A stretch of DNA of 64,000 nucleotides from Macrothele yani (Eukaryota; Arthropoda; Arachnida; Araneae; Macrothelidae), in NCBI GenBank assembly GCA_039090855.1, contig CM076999.1, forward strand, positions 118,481,072 to 118,545,071. Reading direction: 5' to 3'. A program made the translations under genes and the position numbers. Position 1 is the stretch's first letter. Every line of letters starts with the position of its first letter. Positions 54,687-64,000 of this stretch are shown in pieces. The notes under the pieces were generated by a model. It had not been told where the DNA came from. It saw nothing but the letters and a program-made list of their open reading frames with translations, and did no database searches.

Positions 54687-56626
54687 CACTGAAAAAAAAA
54701 AAATCTGAAATTCACGAGCAACTTTCCCTGATTGCTTTCCTGAATTAACCAAGCATCCTTCTGATACAACTTTTCCCGTGAAATGAAGGAAAGAAATCTG
54801 AATTTCACGGAGTTTTAGTACTCCAAGAAAATTCTGAATTTTCATAAACCTTTCCGCAATTCCTTTCTTATATTGACGGTAAATTTCCGTTTTGAAGTTG
54901 TCATAATGGAAAATTCTGAATTTTTCACAAAGCTTTCCGCAATTTCTTTCGTACACACATGTGTATATTAACGGGAAAACTCCGTTCTCACTTTTTTCGT
55001 ATCCATATGATGAAAACATTCCGGTAATAGGAGATATTCGCTGGAATACTTGAGGTTTGATTAACTGTTAAATCTCAATCGTCGGTCAAAGGAACTGCTT
55101 TTGAAGTTCCGTAGCGAGATTGGATACTGTGGATACAGTATATCAGCATGAATTTCGGTTATTGTGGCAGAGGAAATTTCTTCTTTTTTCCCCCATTTTG
55201 TGCACCAGCTATTCTACATATTGTGTTACTGTAAGAAACCGGGAATTTAAATTATTCTACGATATCTATGAATCAGTCTGTGGAGGGCTTAAAACAAAAG
55301 CTATCGTAGCTATCAAGAGTAAATTTTATATTTAGAAGTTTTGTGAAATCTAATACATAAAGCTGAATGCTTGTTTGATTGTTTGTCCGCTACGCAAATC
55401 TACAGTTTTCAATTCAGAACCACCAAATTTAGTATACTATCTCATGGTACTCTAACTTAGAACGTAGACTGTTTTCGGACGGGATCGGAGCCCGGTCAAG
55501 AGGCCCCCCCCCATAAAAATTGTTCGTAAAAAGTTCCATTTTTTATTTTGAATTAGTGTACGATCTCATGGTACTCTAACTTAGACAGTAGACGGTTTTT
55601 GGAAGGTGTCAGAGCCCGGGATCAAGGGGCCCCCATACAAAATGTTCGTGAAAAGTTCCATTTTTTACTTTTTTTATTCCAATTTAGTACTTTTTGTTGT
55701 GATAAGTGCAAGAATTGATTTTTTCGTGACAAATGCTTTCCAGTGAAGAACTGCAACACAATTTAGCATCGGAACTGAAGGTAAGTAAACAACAAAAAAC
55801 AAACTGAAAAACTAAAAAAAACTGTGTGCCTAAAGACTCCACAGAGAATAAAATTCAAATTCAATGAAGAAATGAAATACAGTGTTAGGTACGGTTCATG
55901 CCGTAAAAAATTAATCGTCTTCATTTGATTTGCACAAAATTTAGATAGTGAATTATCACCGAATTCTCCAGAGCAACACGGACAATTCAGTTAGTAATAC
56001 TATGAAGTAGTACATTTCACCATTTTCTTAAAGATACACGAAAGTTATTGTCAGTAAAAAGTAAAAAAAAACAAAAAAAAACAGATTTTAAGTTCCAAAG
56101 TATTTCTGTTGCTCCGAAATATCAAGTTGAAAAAAAAAAAAAAAAAAAAACTTAATTTGTGATAAGTCCTCCTACAGAAAAAATAAAATTATTACAAGCG
56201 TAAAAAAAAAGAAAAAAAAAAGAAGAAAAGAAATTCATTATCGCGCAATTAGTTTTATCTTGACCATGAGTGCAATTCTTAAGACTTTCTGGCTCAGTGG
56301 TTAAGACACGCGGCTTGTGTAGACCTAACCCAATCGACCTCAGATCGATCCCCGCAACGGCACCAGAGAATTCTCTGGTGTAAAGGCTGAAAAACTGAGC
56401 GTCTTCGATTTTGCGAAATTTCTACATAAATACAGAAAAATTTGAAACGGACTTTTCAGAAATAAAATGGAATTACTGAGAACAGAAAATCTGTGAAAAT
56501 ACGGGTTAAGAAAAACGGGCTCTTTTAAAAACGGACATTTCGTTAAAACACGGACATCTACCGCAAACTTTGCTGCACGTTATTTTCAGAAATTTTCCGT
56601 GAATTCACGCCACTTATTTTTTAGTG
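54687..56626 (+). mobile_element. X-family element X6, with a ~640-bp internal insertion
   Basis: TA + CACTGAAAAAAAAAAAATC at 54687; the right end is ccacttattttttagtg at 56626, followed by ag rather than ta. The tRNA-like module is the best preserved of the family: ggctcagtggttaagacacg and cagatcgatcccc at about 56287-56355. Between about 55350 and 55995 is extra sequence not shared with X3. It starts near taatacataaagctgaatgc and contains a 135-bp direct duplication (ctcatggtactctaacttag at 55442 and 55568). That insert is unidentified. Confidence 0.8.
55350..55995. other. Unidentified insertion within X6
   Basis: Two tandem copies of a ~130-bp segment (ctcatggtactctaacttag ... aaaagttccattttttattt) are followed by about 300 bp of unique AT-rich sequence. 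Boundaries are inferred from where X homology stops and resumes (tttgtgaaa / gtagtacatttcacc). Confidence 0.5.
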
Positions 56627-57129
56627 AGTGTGAAAACCGAGATCTCTGCGAGAACGTTTATTGTGTGCTTTGTTGATTTATCGGGAGACTAACTGTTTCA
56701 TACCAATCGAAGTCGTTTAAATGTCCCTGTGTATTGCTAACACTGACTGAAGAAAGAGCAACAACAACAAAAAAACACGCAGTTCGCAAGAAGTTCTTAA
56801 GTCGTTCTTTAAGAGTCGGCTAAGTTCTGCATATGCATCACAGCATTCGATCAAATTCTGCTTTGCCAACATCATATGAATTGGGAAATACGTGGTCGGT
56901 TGTTGAATGAAACACTTTCGTATTACTTTATCAATAATGTTGACAACAAAGACCTGCTATCTGATAATGCATAGCAACCTAATGTTAGCGATGAATTATA
57001 CAGTGAATGGCAAAGGTAGGGTGAATAAAAAACACGATTTTCTCTAATTTCGACTTGTAATACCTCTAAAAACTTGGCATTTGGACAGGAAAAATTATGG
57101 TTCAGTAGGTCGTAATTTTAAGGTGCCAA
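56627..57129. other. Spacer
   Basis: Nothing recognised. Confidence 0.4.
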
Positions 57130-57409
57130 CCATCCATCATCATTGTCAACCATTATCAATCCACTGTTGGACGAAGGTCTTCCCAAGTTTCTTCCACAAC
57201 GGTCTGTCTTGAGTCTCCTCCATATCACCCCTGCATGCTTTCGAATTTCATCCACCCATCTCCCACGTGGTCTTCTTTTGGGTCTTTTTCATGTCAATCC
57301 CATTGCCACCTCAGGGATTTTACTCTGATTATGATGTCTTCTACTCTTGTTATTTTCCTTACCCACGAGTTTCTCTTCTTATCTTTCCTGGTTACATCAA
57401 GCATGCATT
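57130..57409 (-). mobile_element. 3' end fragment of the RTE-like LINE
   Basis: catcatcattgtcaaccatt and the following ~270 bp match the 3' end of LINE copy 1 (19521-19870) in the same orientation, with deletions. The C-terminal coding region is recognisable but broken. A third, severely 5'-truncated copy of the family. Confidence 0.88.
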
Positions 57410-57444
57410 GCACAATACATACATATCATTAAGGTGTTCTCTGA

Positions 57445-58315
57445 CGGGGTTCCCACTCAAAAGTAATAAAAAAATTCCCTGACTTTTCCAGGTTCTCCAG
57501 GTGGTTTTTAAAGTTTTCCAGAGTGGCATGTTGCAAAGAATTGTTACATTTCATTCCATTGCATTCATTTTTCTCACCAAAGCACACACTTGTAAATTCT
57601 TTCCGTAATATGTCTTTATGAAATTACCCGCTTTTCATTAATAACAGCTAACTGTGCACATTATTTTCTGTACCAAAGTTCCGTGAATTTTTGTGAATAC
57701 TACACACACGGAATTTATAAATACATTCCCATAGAAACAGGTCATATGTAAGAAAAAATCTGTCAGTTGAATAGTTTCAGTTTTTCTATAACACAATGCA
57801 GCTCAGCTTAATGATGGAATGGCTCTGTTCAAATAAACATGTTTCAAGAGAACCAACAGACAAAGGACTTTGATCCATCAATTGGTTGGTTCTCGTGTGA
57901 AATGTTTCTTCAAGCAGGAACCATTGTGCCTAATTGTTTCATGTTATAACAACTGCCTGCAGAAATTGAACAAAAGCTTAATAACTGGCAATTTTAAAAA
58001 TTTAATTTTGCATCTTTTTTAGAGAATAAAGGAAATACTTAATATAACTGAAAGTAAGATCTACCAAATTCTAGGCAGGCAGTAATTGCAAGCCAAAGTT
58101 TGAAATCTTGAAAAAATAAGTTTTTTTTGGCAAAATAAAGTATCTATTGATTTTTACAAAAAAAAAAGGGGGGGGGGGGTAATTTCCTCCGAGTTTTCCC
58201 TGATTTTTACAAAAAAGGGTAATTTCCCCCGAGTTTTCCCTGATTTTTGGAACCATTTTCAAATTCCCTGAGAATTCCAGGTTTTCCCTGTTTTTCAGGT
58301 TGAGTGGGAACCCTG
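57445..58315. mobile_element. Non-autonomous hAT-like inverted-repeat element
   Basis: The left end CGGGGTTCCCACTCAA at 57445 and the right end read inward CAGGGTTCCCACTCAACCTG at 58315 form a 14-bp inverted repeat with one mismatch. Both ends are rich in ttttccctg/aattccctga phrases. It has no transposase. An 8-bp duplication is not evident (ttctctga against tctgagat). A partial tandem duplication of gagttttccctgatttttac lies at about 58187-58245. Confidence 0.6.
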
Positions 58316-58499
58316 TCTGAGATACAGAGGTTAGCTGCTCAAAGAAAGACCATCTACCAGATAAACGTTTAACTGATGGAACTATATTTTACTTAATGTT
58401 CATGTATCAAACATCTCCATATACAACGATCTCTACACACAGCTGGAGCTGCACTGACATCCATCACACGCCGCACACAAGACCTTTTGTATACTTCAT
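58316..58499. other. Short unassigned stretch
   Basis: May include the decayed 3' end of the following minus-strand LINE fragment. Confidence 0.35.
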
Positions 58500-59215
58500 A
58501 CTCATTATCTTTTTCTCATGCAGACATTCCTGAATTTGGCTCTCCGATGATTTCCTTGGCTTTTTTCTACCTTTTACTTTCCTGCCACTTGGGCTGAAAA
58601 AATTCCCTTAGTAAGCATCTGATCACTCCTTCTTTCAACATGGTCGAACCACCAAAGAATATTGGTCTTCACTTTACTAACAACCTTTTGCCTCACATTA
58701 TACATTTGCAACACAACTTCATTCCTTACATGATCAGAGGGCGTCTTGCCATAAACACCCACTAAGTAACGCATCTCTTCAGAACACAAACGACTCCTAC
58801 GTCGCTTATGCAGTACCCAGGTTTTACTGCCGCACATCAGAGCAGGAACAATTACACTTTCATATACAGCCATTTGGGACTTTCTTGAAAACCTCTCATT
58901 CATGTGAAATCCTTCTAAAGCAGCTATGACTTTCAATGAAGAATTCAATCGCCTACTAATTTCGTCATCTAATTTGTTCTGTCTGTCAAACAAGCTTTCT
59001 AAATATACAAACTCATTCACCTGGTCAATCTCTGTGCCATTAATACTTACCTTGCGTTCAGTACTAACAGTTCCTCGCTCAAAAACCATAACATTGGGTT
59101 TTCCCTTATTTTTACTCAGTTTGAATGTCATACAAAATTCGTGCATCCGGGCCAGCATACTCTGCAACTCATTTTTGCCAACCAGGATATAAATATTAGT
59201 TCTAACAGCAGTTTT
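58500..59215 (-). pseudogene. C-terminal fragment of a second LINE family
   Basis: The 197-codon minus-strand frame (59167-58574) reads LSKNKGKPNVMVFERGTVST, INGTEIDQVNEFVYLESLFD, YESVIVPALMCGSKTWVLHK and LWWFDHVERRSDQMLTKGIF. This is the conserved segment downstream of the reverse-transcriptase catalytic site in many arthropod non-LTR elements. The catalytic FADD region and everything upstream are missing, so this is a 5'-truncated insertion. It is clearly different in sequence from the LINE at 19521-25764. Confidence 0.85.
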
Positions 59216-59300
59216 TGTCTTCCGCGGGCGAATTTTTGATACTAGCAGGGTGACTGTAAAAATCTTGTAATACTTTTTAATTAAATGAAGTAGAGTTAAT

Positions 59301-59410
59301 AACGGTGTCTTTCCAAAATGCTGTAGCGTTGTTGCGAGCTACCACCGATGAACGGTGTCATTCTAAAATGCTGTAGCGTTGTTGCGAGTTACCACCGATA
59401 AACGGTGTCC
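59301..59410. repeat. 50-bp direct repeat, 2.2 units
   Basis: aacggtgtctttccaaaatg ... accaccgatg at 59301 is repeated at 59351 and begins again at 59401. Confidence 0.9.
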
Positions 59411-59574
59411 CAGCTAAACCTCAAATGAAAAAAAAAAAAAAATGGCACGAATTTGGCTCTGGTCTATAGTCCTACTTACTGTAGCGCAATCGTTTTAGAA
59501 CTGATGCTACGGACGAAATGACCAGTGCTTTATTGGCAGCAGCCATGAAGCTTTAAATTTACGTATCACAGGTC

Positions 59575-60390
59575 ATGGAATCACTATATCGGAGGAAGAA
59601 CAATACAAAGTATTAGATTTGCAGATGACCAAGCAATATTAGCTAATACTGAAGATGAACTACAGCATCTAATGCAAAAATTTGAAAGTTTATGAGCAAA
59701 ATATGGCATGAAAATTAACACAAAGAAAACAAAAACGATGAGTCTCCAAGAAACCAAGAAATGTTGAGGTGATGATGAATGGAGAAAATGTAGAGCAAGT
59801 GAGACTATACAAATACATCGGTGACATAATCCAAGAAAATGAAAAATGTGACATGGAAATAAAAGAAAGAATTAATAAAGGAAAATATGCATTTTATGAC
59901 AAGAAAAATTTCTTTATTCATAAAATAAATAAAAATCTAAAGAAAAGGCTTATTAAGTGATACATTTGGGGTATAACTTTATATATGGGGAGGAAACGTG
60001 GACAATTAGGAAGAAATGAGCTAAAATGTTGGAGGCATTTGAAATGTGGTTATGGAGAAGAATGGAGAAAATAAAGTGGATTGAAAAAATTACCAATGAT
60101 GTAGTATTGCAAAGAGTTGAAGAAAAAAGGAATATACTAAAGACCATAAATAAAAGAAAATATAACTGGATAGGACATGTGTTAAGAGGAGACAGCCTAA
60201 TGAAAAGAATGATATGTAGAAGGGAAAATTGAAGGGAAAAGACCAAGAGGAAGGAGACGGCTAATGATGCACAGGAAGCTATCAAGAATTGAAAGAGGAA
60301 GCAAAGGACAAGGGGAACCGGAGGAGAGAACTTGCTGAGGTATACCGTTGGACTTGTCAAGAGACAGAACACCAGTGACGATGATCACAA
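59575..60390 (+). pseudogene. C-terminal fragment of a third LINE family
   Basis: The decayed plus-strand frame reads GGRTIQSIRFADDQAILANT (containing the reverse-transcriptase catalytic Asp pair), YGMKINTKKTKTMSLQETKK and, after several shifts, EMWLWRRMEKIKWIEKITND and YNWIGHVLRGDSLMKRMICR. It is A-rich with many stops. The N-terminal endonuclease and most of the reverse transcriptase are missing. The order and motifs show a 5'-truncated non-LTR retrotransposon. Confidence 0.8.
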
Positions 60391-60488
60391 GTCACATCGC
60401 GCGATTTTTTAAATTCCTAAATTACCCGTCAACTGCACGTGTCTGCGAAATCTTACAATTCACTTGAAACAACCAGTTACTTAACATA

Positions 60489-60689
60489 CACTGGGCACAA
60501 AAAGTTAGAGATACTGCGTGAAATGAAGGATGTATGTATCAGACTCAAGTAACACGCGTTGAAGTAACATCAGTGAGGCCACGTAATACAACGATAAACA
60601 ACGCGTTTACAAAAACGATTTATTGTGCACTTTCTTCACACAAGAAAGTAGCACTGTAATATCGACAAAATGGTAAATTTGGAGAGTAT
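60489..60689 (+). mobile_element. Possible Tc1 terminal-repeat relic
   Basis: cactgggcacaaaaagttag at 60489, preceded by ta, resembles a Tc1-type end. No second end or transposase was found nearby. Confidence 0.35.
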
Positions 60690-60966
60690 CTCTGGATTAT
60701 CAGAGCTGGTAGTGAAAGAGGAAGGGAGATAAAATGAGGGCACATTTTTACAAAAACCACGTCATAACATTGAACAAGAGATACAAAAACAGATAGGAAA
60801 ACAAATGAGAGGAAGGGAGATAAAATGAGTGACTGAGAACAAGAAATATAAAAATAAAGACCACTCAACGCACGGAAGAATGACACAAAGTGAGGACGGA
60901 AAAAGAGAACGAGAATGAGAAAGAAAGGGAAAAAAAACACAGGAAAGCCAAAAATGATAGGAAAAC

Positions 60967-61030
<64 letters not shown>

Positions 61031-61635
61031 GAGTGAAGAAAATGAAAGCGAGGGAGAAAAATAATGCGAATGAGATAGAAAGACAGCGAAGTGAAGACGA
61101 AAGCTAATGACAAAGAGGCGTAAAAAGAGAGAGATGACGAAACAGAAAGCGACAGAAGGATGAGACAGGAACAGAGAGAATGAGAATGAATGGAAGAAAG
61201 CGGGAAGACATTGAAAAAAAGATGCGCAAAAAAGAGCAAGGAGAGGTATGAGGGGAAAAAGGGAGAAAAAGAGAATGAGAATCAGGAATGAAGAGACAAA
61301 AGACAGAAATAGAATGAGACAAATCGTGAGAAACACAGACGAGAAGAAGAATGAGAAAAATAAATACACAAAGTGAGAGAAACACGGGAAAAGAGAGCGA
61401 CATAGTAAGCGGAAGAGGGAGATGCAAAGAATGTGAGAAACAGAGCCGCGAAAAGAGTGAAAGGCAATGGGAAACACATACAGAGAGTGGGAGAGGAAGC
61501 GCCAGATGAAAAGAAGAAACTAAGAGAATTTCAGAAAATGATTGAGAAAGATAGAAAAAGGAGAGAAAGGGACAGAAAAAAAGAGACAGAGAAGGTAAAA
61601 AAGAAAGAGAGATAAAGAAAGCGAAGGATGGTCAC

Positions 61636-61723
<88 letters not shown>

Positions 61724-62020
61724 CGAAAAGAAAGAGACAAAAAACGAAGGTGTGAGAGTAAAAGCGATACAAGACAAAGAGAGCGAGTGAGAGAGAATAA
61801 GAAAGGCAGAAAACGGCTGATAGAGAAAAGGGAAAGGTACACGAAGAGAAACATATACACATCCGCAGAGAGAGAGAGAGAGAGAGAAATAGAGGAAAAA
61901 AACACACGTAAGGACAACCAGAAATAAGCAAGCAATGAAAACAACCTACTAAGATGAAGAGAAATAGAAGAATGAGAGAAAGAGAGATACCGAAGAGATT
62001 AATGCACAGCAGAGTCATTA
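60690..62020. repeat. Purine-rich strand with AC and GA microsatellites
   Basis: For some 1.3 kb the plus strand is dominated by A and G (gagagaaagggacagaaaaa-type sequence). It includes an (AC)n run at 60969-61029 and a (GA)n run of about 80 bp at 61639-61721. The long minus-strand open frames here (for example 60620-61477) are Ser/Leu/Phe-rich artefacts of the composition. Confidence 0.9.
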
Positions 62021-62838
62021 AAGAGTCATCGATCAACGAATGACATCGAATAAATGGCTTTCGTGATAAGAATCAGCGATTTGATCCATTATAAGTCAGT
62101 ATGTTAACAGGTAAGTCATCGAACATAAAAACAACAAAAAACAAAAACTGTCCATTACATGATAGCCTAGCATGAGATATTAACGTAGCACCTAAAAGAA
62201 AAAAAAAATATCTGAAAGTAATTAAGACCATAGAAAAACTAAGTAAATGGACAAAAATGCCAGGCATAAACGTTGCTCGTATCAACGGCTGAATTCAATT
62301 AATTCGACAAAGGGAAGATGGGGAAACAAAATGCAAATTCATAAATATTACAAGCAGAAAATCGATTGACTGTTTTGCGAGCTCGCGAGAAAAGAAAATC
62401 CATCCGCGGAATAAAAAAGAGTGCCACATGTTTTGATTAAATGGCCTCAAAATTATTATTCTACGTGTTTTCTTTGAAATGTAATTAACGCAGATAAAAA
62501 GAACACAGGGAAGCATCAAATGCATAATAACTTCACGTTTTGCATTCTTTTACAAAATGAGACGACTTCCGAAACGTTTCTCTGACTCCAACAAACATAT
62601 TTGAACTTTTAAGTTGTTCGTTCGTTTGTGTGTCCCCCCCCCTCCACATGCACACAACTACTATTGCAAAATATTAATCAAATTTCTTGTCAGTCACAGG
62701 CTTCTAACAGCATGCCAAGAATTTCATTTTTTCCGATTTTCCGGTTTTTGTAACATGATCAGAAATACAACGGCAGTTCCATGAAACTGAGAATAAAATC
62801 ACACAAAATGAAGAAATATAAGCGCAGCAAAATTTATG
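62021..62838. other. Unassigned non-coding stretch
   Basis: No gene or repeat boundary recognised; C11 run at about 62633-62643. The 3' end of the following mariner presumably lies in the last part, but I could not identify its terminal repeat. Confidence 0.4.
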
Positions 62839-63892
62839 TTATTCTTTCTCAAAGTATCTTTCCTCGGATGACATGCAACGGTCCCATCGTTCAGTCCACT
62901 TTTCAAAGCATGTGGCGAAGGCATTTTATAGAAGCTGTTTTAGCGACCCCTGTACAACTTGAATAACGGCAGCATCTACTGTATATTGAATGTTGCGCCA
63001 CGAAACTTCTCCTTCATTGTTGGAAACAACCAGAAATCGCACGGGGCGAGGTCAGGACTGTAGGCAGGTTGTGGCATGATGTCAATACTGCATTTCGTTT
63101 GAAACTGTTGAACACAAGCAGCCACATGTGGGTGGGAGTTATCATGGTGTAAGATCCACTTGCCCACCAGTTCCGGTCGCTTAATCGTTATGTGTCGTCG
63201 CAGATGCTTCAAAACGGAAATGTAATACTCAGCATTGGCAGTAATTTGTGGAGGAATGGCATGCTGGTAGATTGCATCTTTATGATCAAAGGAAATTATC
63301 ATCATCACCTTCCCAGCTGATTTGGTTTGGCGGACTTTTTTCGGAGGAGGTGAGCCTTTGTGTTTCCAGACACTCGTTGCACACTTCGCGAGGGGGTAGA
63401 AATAGTGGACCCATGTTTCATCGGCAGTTATTACTGTGTTTAGAAAGTTTGGATCCTTTGCAATCATTTGTTTCTATTCATGACACACCTGAACTCTGGC
63501 TAACAATTGTTCTCTCGTCAGGTGATGAGGTACCCATCTGGAACACACACGATGCAGCAGTAATTTATCGCGTACAATGCGGAATGCCGACGTTGATGAA
63601 ATATTAGTTGACGCCGCTATGTCTTCACATGTCATTCGTCGATCTTGGAAGATTGCCCAAACAGTGTTAACAATACTTTCAGGTCGACCAGGCCTAGGAG
63701 CGAGTTCTGCCGAAAAATGCACTTTTTTGAAATCATGGCGCTCTCTAAAAATTGTTGACTCACCCAAACATTTATCTTTGTAAGCTTTTTTCATTAAATC
63801 AGCTGTTTCTGGTGCCGTTTTACCCAAAACGATAGCAAAATTTTTATCGCACAATGCATTTCACTTCTTAACTCTGAATCACTAACCTCCAT
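62839..63892 (-). pseudogene. mariner-type transposase (DD34D), broken
   Basis: ATG at 63892 opens MEVSDSELRSEMHCAIK. A frameshift near 63850 leads to NFAIVLGKTAPETADLMKKA, and the segment that normally follows the first helix-turn-helix is shortened (ESTIFRERHDFKK). NISSTSAFRIVRDKLLLHRV is the second DNA-binding region. A TAG at 63474 interrupts before MIAKDPNFLNTVITADETWV, with the first Asp. KWILHHDNSHPHVAACVQQF carries the second and YSPDLAPCDFWLFPTMKEKF the third, 34 residues on. A frameshift after FNIQ and a stop after KQLL precede the C-terminus CMSSEERYFEKE at 62839. The 5' terminal repeat may lie beyond the window. Confidence 0.88.
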
Positions 63893-64000
63893 AGCTGTAT
63901 GGCGCAATGCCGATGTACAGTAAACAACTGCGCAATTAACAAAACCAGAATCGTCTGCCACGGCTAATAACTGTTGCCATAGATACTTCTTTAATTCAGT

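Noticed and set aside
57437..58323. 8-bp target duplication around the hAT-like element
   Set aside because: ttctctga and tctgagat share letters but do not align as a duplication; the hAT assignment rests on the ends only.
60620..61944. Minus-strand frames of 285 and 137 codons rich in Phe, Ser and Leu
   Set aside because: Direct consequence of the purine-rich plus strand and the AC/GA microsatellites; hydrophobic appearance is compositional, not a membrane protein.

Overview
The window looks like a piece of a repeat-laden animal nuclear genome, most likely an arthropod and possibly a chelicerate. That placement is inference from the repeat content only. The support is tRNA-derived SINEs with perfect target-site duplications, non-LTR retrotransposons with an endonuclease and reverse transcriptase, many Tc1/mariner and hAT DNA transposons, long microsatellites, AT-rich spacers and no bacterial gene organisation. 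I see no complete, intact host gene. The best host-gene candidate is one spliced coding exon on the minus strand at 5453-5705. A second, weaker one is an open frame at about 26828-27717 that runs into a 301-bp tandem array.

Layout. 1-5450: AT-rich spacer, a 650-bp fold-back repeat (1712-2363), a decayed Tc1-type element with DD36E spacing (3013-4232) and a SINE with a 13-bp duplication (4284-4511). 5453-5705: candidate exon. 5980-7443: degenerate ~65-bp minisatellite holding a SINE fragment. 7619-13275: two complementary halves of one mariner family on either side of 4.7 kb that contains a nearly intact Tc1 DD34E element (10399-11780). 13794-25765: a chain of three large inverted repeats separated by AT microsatellites. 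The first contains tRNA-like modules, the second has 1.78-kb arms about 99% identical, and the third is two head-to-head RTE-like LINE copies. 25780-27282: five 301-bp tandem units abutting the LINE tail.

30436-37083: a nest of one unfamiliar repeat family, called X here (ends CACTGTWAAAA, TA target duplication, internal tRNA-like module). X1 contains X2 and X3; X2 in turn contains a mariner and a 1.35-kb inverted-ended insert. More X copies lie at 38953-41454 (with a Tc1 element inside, which itself holds a 55-bp retroposed tail), 47099-48943 and 54687-56626. 42165-45260: compound GA minisatellite split by a hAT element with a perfect 8-bp duplication. 46466-47030: eight 71-bp units. 49407-52366: a mariner whose transposase coding segment has been amplified into about 27 copies of a 73-bp minisatellite. 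57130-60390: LINE and hAT-like fragments. 60690-62020: strongly purine-rich strand with AC and GA runs. 62839-63892: a minus-strand mariner transposase pseudogene.

None of the transposase or reverse-transcriptase genes here is uninterrupted. The window therefore reads as a record of successive insertions and tandem or inverted amplifications rather than a functional operon or pathway. The relative order of several insertions can be read directly from the nesting.
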